From Quercus robur (lineage: Eukaryota; Streptophyta; Magnoliopsida; Fagales; Fagaceae), in contig NC_065545.1 in NCBI RefSeq assembly GCF_932294415.1, forward strand, positions 20,033,357 through 20,097,356: DNA of 64,000 nt. The letters are read 5' to 3'. Every line of letters starts with the position of its first letter. Within the stretch, counting starts at the first letter, position 1. This document shows positions 1 through 10,215 of the stretch, piece by piece. The translations under genes were made by a program, and so were the position numbers. Below the pieces are notes generated by a model, which searched no databases, was not told the DNA's origin, and was given only the letters and a program-made list of their open reading frames with translations.

Positions 1-471
1 CGGCTTCTCTTCCTTGGACTAGAAGTCTTTTCCTTATGGGAATCCTCTTGAGTAATCCCAAACGTGATGGATAAGACATTTCCTTGTAGAGGGGATCAGC
101 GCGCGTATTTTCCGGAATGTTCCTTGCGCTAGGTTTCTAGTTTCCTTGGAGACCACACGTGCGCGCCAAGAGTATGGAACTACTATAGGCCACTGGGCTC
201 TACCGTTGCCGGCCCATGGGCTCGAATCCATCAGGCCCAATGTCGTGAAAGTCCATTGAGCTAAATTTTGCCCCTTCACAAACAAAGCTAATCTTGAAAA
301 TATTAGGGCAATAGATACAAATGGATGAATTATTGCTTTCTGTTAATGGGTAAGCTTTGCTTGTGTTATTGAAAAGTGACTAAAAAGTGAGTTTTATTTT
401 TTTGGCATTGTCACAGATTATACAAAAAGGGTTCCCACCCCCACTAATGGTCTAAAATCAACCAAATTAGA
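1..471. other. unassigned flank left of the MULE
   Basis: I see no gene here. A short open frame on the reverse strand has no recognisable domain. The GGCCCA-rich patch near 190-245 resembles plant LTR or promoter-like repeat DNA, but no termini can be defined. Confidence 0.3.
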
Positions 472-480
472 TATTATTAA

Positions 481-818
481 GGGATAATTACACATAACCC
501 ACCTGTGGTTTGGGCGAAAATCACTTTGCCCACTCGTGGTTTGAAAAGTATTACTTAACCCACCTGAGGTGTGTTTCCGTCACTCTCCGTAACCCACCTC
601 GGTCTCTGCCGTTACAAAAACACCTTTTAACCCCAAAACAGAACATAACGCGAATCAAAACCCCCAAAACTCAAACACTTTTCGAGAGAGAGACCCAAGG
701 TGCAATCAGGCTTGTTCTTCGTGGTTTGGAGCGTGTGGAGAGGGAGAAAACACTTGTTTTGCATCATTGAACCTAGGCAAGGTATGTGTGATTGTTTTTC
801 ATCTGCATTTGGGTTCTT
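481..818 (+). repeat. left terminal inverted repeat of the MULE
   Basis: Begins GGGATAATTACACATAACCC and matches the reverse complement of 7180-7520 with few differences over about 340 bp. It holds the likely transcription start region of the transposase gene and a splice donor, CAAG|GTATGT, after position 781. The match fades near 818. Confidence 0.93.
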
Positions 819-1190
819 GATGTCATTTTTTTATGGTGACCCATCCACGTAGTTAGGTTTTGTTGTTCATCTGCACAATAAAATTTTTTTTGTATGTTAA
901 ATGTGCATTTTGCTATTTATGTGTAGAATCGCTTAGGATATGCATTTTGCTATGGTTGTTTCTATAATGCATATACCTGAAAGAATCAAGTTTATTTGTC
1001 AATGATTGCACTTGTTTGTGAATTATGGGTAGTGTGGTCCCTATGAATTTGTTGGGAATCTGGTTTTGCATGTGCTTTATGTAGTCCTTTGTCCATGTGT
1101 TGTTGTCAATTTGTTGGCTTGTTGTCTCTTTTGGTTTCTTGTCACTTTCTGCATGTCAGTGTGTAAACAAAATACTTATTTTAATTGCAG

Positions 1191-2894
1191 ATGGTTGACT
1201 TCACATTTGACCTTGAAATTCATGTTGGGGGATGTTTTGTGGAGGAGCCAACCATACAATATGTGGGTGGGTCTGTACGTTTACTGACAGAGATTGACCC
1301 TGACAAGTTGAGTTACTTTGAAATTCGGGATTTATGCCATCTAGTTGGTGCTCCTAAGGAACACAGTAGATATAAGTATTTAATTCCTGATGGTGATCTA
1401 CAGCATGATTTAAGAGACATAGAAACAAATACAGATGTCGTAAACATGACTAACCTTCATAAGGCATGGTATGTTGAAAAAATCATAATCTATACTGACA
1501 TAGATGTGGAGCCATTGGCAGTTGAGTATCCTGATGCAGGGGGAGTGGCAGATGGTGGTGTAGGTGGTGATGGAGGGGGAGTGGCAGATGGTGTAGGTGG
1601 TCATGCAGGTGGTGATGTAAGTGGTGATGTAGCAAGGGTTGAAATAGAATTGGATAGTGATGATGATGAAGATGATGAGAATGATGATGAGAATAACTAG
1701 TCGCTAACCCGTGCGATGCACGGGAAAACTATTAGAAAATAATAAAGCATGCATATATTAAAAGACAATTTAAGTTCATGTGTGCTTGCAAAGGATACAT
1801 ACATAAATAGTTCTTGCGGTAGAAATAAAAGCCTTATCTTTGAAATAAAGAACTGATGTAAACAAACTAACCTTACATAAAACAAATTTAAAAAAAAAAA
1901 AAAAAAAAACATAAAACTGATGTCACGAGAAATTCAGCCACATAGTAGTAATATATAAATCTCTTAAAACCTAAACCTAAACCTAAATGTAAGGACTAAA
2001 TATTTATGCGCCTTCTCTTGCTTTCCTAATGTATTTGGTTAAAAACATAAAACTGATGTCACGGGAAATTCAGCCACATAATAGTAATATATAAATCTCT
2101 TAAAACCTAAACCTAAACCTAAACCTAAACGTAAGGACTAAATATATAAACAAACTAACCTTACAAAAGCTGAACTTTATAAGCTAAAATCTATACCGTG
2201 AGTTGTAGATCTTGAATGCTATACCGTGCGTTTAGGGCTTCCTACATCTGGAGAGAGAGAGAGTTTGCAGAAACCAAAGAAAATCTCTCTATAGCTTAAG
2301 AAACACAATATACTAAAATCAAAGAGATAAAATTTTCAGAGGACAAAATATTATAGATAATTTAAAAGAATTTTGGTTTAATTCTTGAACACCGCAACTC
2401 CATAAAATTCATACTAATAATAATATTTTATAATAGCACAGTTAGAATTTTGGTTTAATTCTTGAACACTGAATTGGAAATTGATTATATGAGTATTCAA
2501 TGGTGAACAAAGTACTATGTATTAATTAATATATAAACAAAACTAACCTTACGAAATCTGAACTTTATAAGCTAAAATCTATACCGTGCATTGTAGATCT
2601 TGAATGCTTTAGGGCTTCTTACGTCTGGAGAGAGAGAGAGTTTGCAGAAACCGTGGCTTTATATTTCTTAACTTGAAAGAGGGGTAAGGTTGCTAGGGTT
2701 TTGTAGATCTTGAATGTTTTAGGGCTTCCTACGTCTGGAGAAAGAGAGAGTTTGCAGAAACCGTGGCTTTATATTTCTTAACTTGAGAGAGGGGTAAGGT
2801 TGCTAGGGTTTTGAGGAGTTATAATTTTTATTTATTTTTTATTTTTTAAATATTGTGCTGACGTGGAAAATTGTGGTGCCAGCAAAGGCTTCGG

Positions 2895-2927
<33 letters not shown>

Positions 2928-3003
2928 TGATGAGAGTGATGATGAAGAAGATGTTGAGGATGTTGACATTGATGCAAGAGATGAAGAACAGAATGTTGAA
3001 ATA

Positions 3004-3034
<31 letters not shown>

Positions 3035-5632
3035 GGCTAAATGAAGGCCTAGAGGGGGATGGCTTTGGTGATGATGTATTTGCTGCTCAAAACTCAGCTC
3101 CACAATGTTCTGCTCCCAATACAAACCCAGAATCAAGCAATGCACCCCACACAGACCCTGAGTGGGCTGAGCCAGCCCTTGAGGATGACCTGGTAAGCAT
3201 GGATGGGTCTAATGATGAGCAGGTACCTGAGCAAGTAGAGTTTAATGCTAAGAGTGACATGAGAAATGTTGTACTGAAGAAGGAGATGAAGTTCCCTAAT
3301 GCAAAGGTGTTCAGAGCTGCTTTGAGGGAGTATGCAATCAAAAAACCTATTGACATCAAATTCAAGCTTAATGAGAGGACTAAGATATCAGTTCACTGCA
3401 AGAATGGGTGTGAGTGGAGATGCTATGCATCTCAAATAAGTGGAGAGCTAACATTTCAAATTAAGACCTTGACTGATGACTGTACTTGTCCCAAGTCTTT
3501 CAAAAACAGCCAAGCAACATCAGCTTATGTTGCTAAGAGGTTCATTGAGGATTTTAGCAAAAATCTAAATTGGGAAGTGAGTGGTGTACACAACCATGTG
3601 ATGCAAAATTTATTTGTTGACCTAAGTGTGAACCAAGTGTATAGGTCAAAGAGAAATGCAAAGGATTTGATAAATGGAGATGAGCAACTGCAATATGGTG
3701 TCCTTAGGGACTATGCACAAATGATAACCATTGTAGACAAGGGGAGTAGAGTTATACTGCAAACAAAAATGGCTGAGGAGACGTCCCAGCCAAAATTTAA
3801 GAGGATGTATGTTAGGTTCAATGCTCAGAAGGTAGGATTTTTAGGTGGATGCAGGCCATTTATAGGTTTAGATGGTTGTCACATAAAGCACAGATTTGGT
3901 GGGCAAATCTTATCTGCCACTGCCAAGGATGCAAATGACAACATTTTTCTAGTAGCCATGGCTGTTGTGGAACAAGAAACCAGGGAGTCTTGGATATGGT
4001 TTTTGGAAATTTTTGCTGATGATATAGGGAGGCTAGAGGAGCTTCAGTTGGTCTTCATTTCTGATAGGCAAAAGGTATGCAAGTTTTGTTTTGTTCAGTT
4101 ACACTTGAATAGTTGACTTTGTTTGCTAAACTAACTTGTTTTGTTTGTTTGTTTGCTTATTTACAGGGGCTTATACCTGCAATAGAGACACTATTCCCTA
4201 CCGTGGAGCATAGATACTATGTGAAACACATCTATAACAATTTCAAAGTTGATCACAAGGGATTGGAGCTGAATGATGCATTGTGGAGGTGTGCTGCTGC
4301 CACAACAGTAAGGGAGTTTGAGAGATGCATGCAGTACATAAGGGATTTGGATGAAAAGGCATATGAGTATCTTGCAAACATTGCACCTGTACAGTGGACA
4401 AGGTCACACTTCACTCCTAGGGCCTTAACAGATTGTTTGGTAAATAATTTGAGTGAGTCTTTTAATGCAATGATATTGAAGTCTAGGGACAAGCCTATCT
4501 TGGCAATGTTGGAGTGGATTAGAGTTAGACTTATGACTAGGCTTTACACAAAAAGGGAAGGGATACAGAAGTATGCTGGAAAGTTGTGTCCAAGCATACA
4601 AGATAGGTTGGAGAAATTGAAGGTTGAAAGTAAGGCGTTTAGTGCTACCCCAGCTGGTAGTTTCCTTTATGAGGTAGGCAGTTAGTATGAGAGGCATGTA
4701 GTTGATTTGGTGAAGAAGACATGTAGCTGTATGTCTTGGGATTTAAATGGCATTCCCTGCAAACATGCCATAACAGCCATTTATACAAACATTGAGACAC
4801 CAGAAGACTATACCCACCCATGCTACTTCAAAGAAACTTACATGGAGATATACAAGGAGGTACTTCCTCCCATGCCTGGTCAGTCAGAATGGGCTGAGAC
4901 TGGACAGCCTGCTCCCCTGGCACCTCACATATACAAACCACTAGGCAGACCACCCAAGCAAAGAAAGAGGGCTTCTGATGAGCCTAGGAACCCTTACAAA
5001 GCAAGTAGACAGAACAGACCTGTAAGATGTGGGAAATGCAAAAAGGAAGGGCATAACTCAAGAGGGTGCAAGGCTGGCATCATTGGGGAGACACCATGGC
5101 AGAGGAGACAGAGACTTCAAAGAGAAAAAGCTGTAAGTAATTAGGATTTAAATGGCAAAAAAAAAAAAAAAAAAAACTTGTTTTTAAACTTACGATAAAC
5201 ACTGTATTGAAACTGAATTTTGTTGCAGGCAAGGGAAGGGGTGCCTGCACCTAGATCTGCACCTCAGCCTGCACCTCAGCCACCATCCTAGCAGCCTACC
5301 CAGACCTATAACATGATGTCTGCCACTCAGCCTTCATCCTTACAGCAAGGAAATCAACCTAGGCCATCTCACAAGAGAGCAGGATGGTTCTCTTCCTCAC
5401 AACCAGAGTTTCACACACCTAGGGAGACCTGGGATACCTTACCAAGTTCTTCACAGGTAACTTAGTCCTGGATGGTTGTGTAGCTTGGGATATTTTTTAA
5501 CAAGTGGATCTATTTTTTATTTTGTAGCCTTCACATGCAAATGGGAGCACTGGTGGTGTGAGGACTAGAGGACAGCTTGCTACACAAAGGCCACCAAAAA
5601 TGAATCCAGTGGGTGGAAAGAGGAAAGAGTAA
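1191..5632 (+). pseudogene. MuDRA-type MULE transposase, Helitron-interrupted and with nonsense codons
   Basis: Model: 5'UTR intron 782-1190; coding 1191-1696, [Helitron], 2928-4074, 4167-5132, 5229-5456, 5528-5632. All junctions are GT-AG and stay in frame, giving a 983-codon product. The ATG directly follows the acceptor at 1189-1190. In order the protein has a PB1-like N-terminal domain (FEIRDLCHLVG region), a glycine- and acid-rich linker, a MuDR DNA-binding domain, the MULE transposase core with Asp at 3871-3873 (FIGLDGCHIK) and at 4063-4065 (FISDRQK), a SWIM zinc finger (CSCMSWDLNGIPCKH), a CCHC zinc knuckle (CGKCKKEGHNSRGC) and a low-complexity Gln/Pro tail. In-frame TAG codons lie at 4683-4685, just before SWIM, and at 5289-5291. 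Both could arise from CAG by one transition. Domains and frame are seen; loss of function is inferred. Confidence 0.92.
1697..2927 (-). mobile_element. non-autonomous Helitron inserted in the MULE transposase frame
   Basis: A rolling-circle transposon on the reverse strand. Its 3' end, read on that strand, has a 7-bp stem, 3-nt loop hairpin (CCCGTGC-ATC-GCACGGG, at 1708-1724), then 7 nt, then CTAG, followed by T of the target. Its 5' end begins TC, followed by an (AT)n tract at 2896-2925. Insertion lies between A (1696) and T (2928) with no target duplication, the Helitron hallmark. No Rep/helicase gene is present. Internally there are two copies of a ~135-bp unit (about 1907-2145) containing CCTAAA runs, and three copies of a GGGCTTCYTACRTCTGGAGA block (near 2229, 2610 and 2721). 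Confidence 0.93.
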
Positions 5633-5750
5633 ATGCAAGAAATGAATGAAGCTAGTGGGTACGCATGCCAGCATTGGGAGTAAAGCTAGTGGGAACATGT
5701 GGGCCTTTTTGTTTTTTTTTTTTTTTTTGTGAAGACCACTGTTGGCCTTT

Positions 5751-5870
5751 TGTAATTATCAATTAGTGTAAAAAACAATCACTGCTGGCCTTGGAATGTG
5801 CTTTTTTGTAATTATTAATTAGTGTAAAAAACAGTCACTGCTGGCCTTGGAATGTGCTTTTTTGTAATTA
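5751..5870 (+). repeat. 56-bp tandem repeat in the MULE
   Basis: Units starting TGTAATTAT at 5751 and 5807, and a third start at 5863, with a 56-bp period and few differences. It lies downstream of the transposase stop, so it may form part of its 3'UTR. Confidence 0.8.
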
Positions 5871-5948
5871 AGGTACAATACACTCCAGGTTGTTATATGG
5901 AAGTTGTGATATTACAGTTTGTATGGAACAATATTTGTCCAAACTAGA

Positions 5949-6392
5949 TTATATGGAAGTTTATTTATTACTACTACAAATTGTGTCCAAGTATATTTTT
6001 CTAATAGAGTGTATGGAAGTTTTTATTTTGGAATGGTTGTTATGGTATGCACAACCAAATTATATGGAAGTTTATTTATTACTACTACAAATTGTGTCCA
6101 AGTATATTTTTCTAATAGAGTGTATGAAAGTTTTTATTGTGGAATGATTGTTATGGTATGCACAACCAAATTATATGGAAGTTTATTTATTGCTACTACA
6201 AATTGTGTCCAAGTATATTTTTCTAATAGAGTGTATGGAAGTTTTTATTGTGGAATGGTTGTTATGGTATGCACAGCCAAATTATATGGAAGTTTATTTA
6301 TTGCTACTACAAATTGTGTCCAAGTATATTTTTCTAATATAGTGTATGGAAGTTTTTATTGTGGAATGGTTGTTATGGTATGCATAGCCAAA
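5949..6392 (+). repeat. 111-bp tandem repeat, four copies
   Basis: Units begin TTATATGGAAGTTTATTTAT at 5949, 6060, 6171 and 6282, exactly 111 bp apart, with only a few substitutions between copies. A degenerate partial copy precedes them at about 5888. The period is divisible by three, so long open frames run through the array; these are products of the period and not evidence for a gene. The array sits between the 3' ends of the two convergent MULE genes. Confidence 0.95.
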
Positions 6393-6566
6393 TTGATAAT
6401 TGACCATTACTTCTTTCATTAAATGGTTGTTATGATATGCACAAAATACTCAATAATTGACCAATTCTTCATTCATTGACACATCAAAACATTACATCAG
6501 TAGGCTAGTGTTATTACAATGCAAATTCATTAACACCATTGCCATAACTATCTACTAACCAATTAA

Positions 6567-7094
6567 CTACTTCAGGGGTAACAATCTAGGTCTCTTCACT
6601 CCAGAGAACTCAATTGAGCCAAAACACAACAACATAACAATAACAAAAAAGATCCGTGACAAAATGCATGCAAACTTCCACATTCTTTGCTCCTCTTCAG
6701 CAAGAATGGCTTTTTCCTTAGCTTTTGCACAGATAGCTTGAGCCTTTCTCTCCCTCTTCTTGGCTTTGGCTTCCTCTTCAAGAGCCTTTTCTGTCATTTG
6801 CCTAGCTTCTTCTGCCGTTTCCAGAGCTGTCCTTTCTCTCTCATTTGCAAGTTGGAGAGCAGTCTGAAGCCTAGACATCTTTTCTAGAGCCAAAGGTGCA
6901 GTTTCATTCCCACGAGGACAGGTTGGGTTATCAATCCAAACAAAGAAAGGACACTTAGGACCAACCTTATAACGGCTACAACCCAAAAACCTCCTCCCAA
7001 AATTGTACAAACTCAAACTTGTTCTCAAAACACAAGTCTGCTCATTGCACATATGTCCACATGAACCCGAGAAATTACCACTTGATGAAGACAT
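6567..7094 (-). CDS. GRF zinc-finger, coiled-coil, single-membrane-segment protein of the MULE
   Basis: A single open frame of 175 aa starting at an ATG (7094). Residues 10-55 form a GRF-type zinc finger: CGHMCNEQTC, then FGRRFLGCSRY and GPKCPFFVWID, with the Gly-Arg-x-Phe core that names the family. Residues about 70-140 are a charged Glu/Ala/Lys-rich coiled coil, and residues about 145-160 (ILSRIFFVIVMLLCFG) are a hydrophobic segment that could anchor the protein in a membrane. GRF fingers bind single-stranded nucleic acid in other proteins; the role in a MULE is unknown to me. The gene lies inside the element, faces the transposase, and shares the TIR-borne leader with it. The frame is uninterrupted although the transposase is broken. 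It could be a captured host gene or a long-standing second gene of this MULE lineage. Confidence 0.85.
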   Translation of the reverse strand: MSSSSGNFSGSCGHMCNEQTCVLRTSLSLYNFGRRFLGCSRYKVGPKCPFFVWIDNPTCPRGNETAPLALEKMSRLQTALQLANERERTALETAEEARQMTEKALEEEAKAKKRERKAQAICAKAKEKAILAEEEQRMWKFACILSRIFFVIVMLLCFGSIEFSGVKRPRLLPLK

Positions 7095-7179
7095 CTCAAC
7101 ATAACACGATTCTTGGGAAGTACAAATTTAGACTTTCACACAGTAAGTTCACACTTGAACAAAATCTGAAACCCTAAAT

Positions 7180-7520
7180 CAAGAACGACCCAAATGCAGA
7201 TGAACAGCAGTCACACATACCTTGCCTAGGTTCAATGATGCAAAACAAGTGTTTTCTCCCTCTCCACTCGCTCCAAACCACGAAGAACAAGCTGATCGCA
7301 CCCCGGGTCTCTCTCTCGAAAAGTGTTTGAGTTTTGGGGGTTTTGATTCGCGTTATGTTCTGTTTTGGGGTTAAAAGGTGTTTTTGTAACGGCAGAGACC
7401 GAGGTGGGTTACGGAGAGTGACGGAAACACACCTCAGGTGGGTTAAGTGATACTTTTCAAACCACGGATGGGCAAAGTGATTTTCGCCCAAACCACAGGT
7501 GGGTTATTTGTAATTATCCC
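7180..7520 (-). repeat. right terminal inverted repeat of the MULE
   Basis: Inverted copy of 481-818. It carries the same CAAG|GTATGT donor on the reverse strand (around 7218-7228), upstream of the GRF gene, so both genes of the element appear to begin with the same promoter and leader sequence. Confidence 0.93.
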
Positions 7521-7529
7521 TATTATTAA

Positions 7530-8145
7530 AGTAATTTGTCTTGGTAGATCCATGAATGAAACAAGATATCATCATTTCCTCTTTATATTATATATGTAAA
7601 TAAAGTTTACAGTATAAGTAAAAAAATAATTAACTTAAACTATTATTTTCCATTCCCTTTTGGATCTATATTTCTTTTGCCAAGCAAACTTTAATTAGAA
7701 AGAATGCAGTACTTATCAAATAAACTTACTCATTACAACTAGAAGTCCTAATGGTGTGGGGTTAATTAATTTGTATGGTAATAAACTTTAGTTAGGCTGA
7801 GTTAGAGTCTTATCTTTAATTCCATCTAGGACTTTGTAATTTCATATTGTGGACAACAGTTATACCATTGTTGTAATGGTTCGAATTCACGATCTACACA
7901 CACCAAAACCCTAAGCATTAAGCTACAAACCTTGGCAGTAAGACATGGTTAATTCTTGTATTGCGGCTAAGTACTTAAGTAGCCATAAATCATAAATGTT
8001 AGACCCCTTTTATTAAAACAAGAGACTATTTCTTATGATGAATCAAATATTAGTAGTTGATCAATCAATTGAATACTTGCAAGAACAAAGAAAACTTGAA
8101 GTGGCATTGGTGTTATCCCTGTCTAGTTGCTCTAATAGGTGTCTG
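7530..8145. other. AT-rich spacer without recognised features
   Basis: No gene, RNA or clear repeat terminus is visible. Confidence 0.4.
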
Positions 8146-8153
8146 TGTTCTAA

Positions 8154-8334
8154 CGGGTTTGACTTACCTCTAGTATTTTTTAAAAAGGAATCTCCTTTTA
8201 TTTTAATGAGAGACTGTCACATCACCCACTAACTAAATAAAATGTGAAGATTGAAACCCACTATCACTTGCAATTGTATATTTAAAATAAAAGGACATAT
8301 CCAGTTAAAAAAGTACTAGAGGTAAGCCAAACCC
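8154..8334. mobile_element. 181-bp MITE with long TIRs
   Basis: Inverted arms of about 55 bp. The left arm contains GGGTTTGACTTACCTCTAGT and the right arm the reverse complement with one change in this stretch. It is flanked by the direct repeat TGTTCTAA at 8146-8153 and 8335-8342. The 8-bp (or 9-bp with one mismatch) duplication fits hAT- or Mutator-derived MITEs; the superfamily is not settled. Confidence 0.85.
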
Positions 8335-8342
8335 TGTTCTAA

Positions 8343-10215
8343 TTTTTAAGATTTCAAACACGAGGTGCACCACCAAATCTTGGAATTGAGCAAATCAGCC
8401 CAGATGGTCTCAAGTTTGCCTCATAAACAAGAAACTACCGTAGCAAAAAATTAAGAACTGAAACTGAAAAAACAAATCAAAGATTGGAAGCCAGAGATTA
8501 AGAGAGGAGTTTTAGACCCTGGTTGATAGAATTAACAAGTTTTAAACCCAAGTTGTTAATTAGATTTATTATGAATAAACCTTGTTAAAACAAACAAACA
8601 TCAATATTATATCAATATCATGCACAGCGGAATAGTAAATAAGACAAGATATGATAACTCAGAAAAACTAATGAAACAAACTAGTTTCACAGTAAAAAAC
8701 CTAGGGGAAAACCTTCCCAAAAAGCAATTCACTATAGTAAAGAGAAGTTTTAGATCTAGTACAAAACTTTTGTCCCTAGACTCTACAATCCTTGTAGATG
8801 AACTTATAGCAGAAACCTTCTATTGCTTCAGAACCTCTGAACTCTTCAATATATGAATGCTACCCTTTTGCACGGATCCCAGTGTGACTAACTCCAGCAA
8901 GTTAAAGATGTTATTGGCTGCAAAGTTCTTCACTTCATCAACAATGAAGATCAAGAAGTACTTGGTTACAAAACCCTAAGGCGCAAAAGATGCAGTAACT
9001 TCTTGCAAAGAAAATAAGGCACTAGGTCACTTTCTGCATGTGTTCTCCATGTATAATGGCGTTTAAAATAAGCCATATATATGTCTAGGGTTGTGAGAAA
9101 AGAAACCCTACACATACATGTCAAATAGAGCCAAAAATCAGATTTGGAAATTTTGATTTTGTAGATCTTGATAGATTTAGCTTCTGTCGAGTTTCATTCT
9201 TAAATCTCAATAAATACTGTTTCTGTCAAGATATCTGTTGAGATTTAAAGAATAGTTTTTCTTCACTTGTTTCTTGGTCCAATCTTCATGATTTTAATAC
9301 TTGACTTGAACTTTTGTTTCTTGAAGTACTAAACCCATCTTAGATTTACCCAATTACAAGTAAAGTGCATTTTGTTAAAAGAGTAGTCAATTATATAAAA
9401 TATGTCCTTAACATACACTACATGAAAGAGATTATTAATGTACTCATAAGGTGAAAAATGTATTCACATATCCAATTATCCAAATGATTTCCACAATTAT
9501 TAAGCAAACTGTATGTAATAAGTGTCTAGTCTATAGCTCTAGAATTAGAAATGCTTTTTATTTTTTACTTTCTTTCCTACCATCCTTTAAACACTAAAGA
9601 AGTTTGTCATTTTTCCCCTCTGCTTCCTGTCCATTCTTTCTACCATTCCCTTCTTTTCATTTTCCGTAACTAATACAAACACATCTATTAATATACATAT
9701 GCTCGCTGTGATGTAGAGTTCACATATCCAAATGACTCTTTATTCCCAATTGGATCAAATTTGGAAATGTGCCAATTTAATTCTATCATCATAATTTTTG
9801 AAGTGGGGTTGCTAAAACTTGGGGTTTTATTAGTGCGGGTTTCCTAAATTGTTGCTCTTCTTTTTTGGGGTTCATTGTGTCCACACACTCACATGTGCAT
9901 GCACATAACACCATCCCTGACTTTTAATGTGTTGAATACCTGAATGATTATAGAAGCCTGTTTTGTGTCTGTTATGGCTCAAAATATTGATCTATTATGT
10001 CTGTGAAATTGGTCGTGACAAACATGACAACCAAATCATTGGACAAAATTGATTTTTCTTGGCTACTCAAGTCTTTTTTACTATTAGCATCAAGCATGGC
10101 CATGTAATTGTCTTTCTTATGGCCTTGCCCTTTATAGCTTCTTCAATTTGAAACACATCAATTTCATCCTACGGAATAGGTTGACATGAGTTACTTATAC
10201 AATGCTCAATATAAA
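8343..10215. other. non-coding stretch, possible LTR-like remnant
   Basis: No gene is recognised. The part from about 8585 to 9340 has the look of an old LTR (polyA-rich leader, CTAGGGGAAAACCTTCCC-type motif), but I could not find paired ends or a target duplication. The rest is AT-rich DNA with nothing that I can assign. Confidence 0.25.

Larger units (their letters stand above)
481..7520 (+). mobile_element. Mutator-like element (MULE), two-gene, structurally complete
   Basis: A DNA transposon of the Mutator superfamily. Both ends match as long inverted repeats (see the two TIR entries), and the element is flanked by a perfect 9-bp direct repeat, TATTATTAA, at 472-480 and 7521-7529, the size expected for Mutator insertions. 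Inside are a MuDRA-type transposase gene reading rightward and a GRF zinc-finger gene reading leftward, so the two genes converge on a spacer that holds tandem repeats. A Helitron at 1697-2927 interrupts the transposase. Ends, target duplication and gene order are seen directly; superfamily assignment rests on these plus the protein domains. The intact target duplication and near-identical TIRs suggest a fairly recent insertion, but the transposase now has nonsense codons, so the copy is probably non-autonomous. Confidence 0.95.

Noticed and set aside
1960-2135. CCTAAA runs resembling interstitial telomeric repeats
   Set aside because: The unit is 6 bp and not the 7-bp plant CCCTAAA, the runs are short, and they fall inside the Helitron's duplicated unit.
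2846-3145. His-rich reverse-strand frame
   Set aside because: Antisense shadow of the Asp-rich linker of the MULE transposase.
5890-6422. Overlapping open frames of 60-170 codons with VYGSFYCGMVVMVC-like repeats
   Set aside because: They are read-throughs of the 111-bp tandem repeat, whose period is a multiple of three; no start context or domain.
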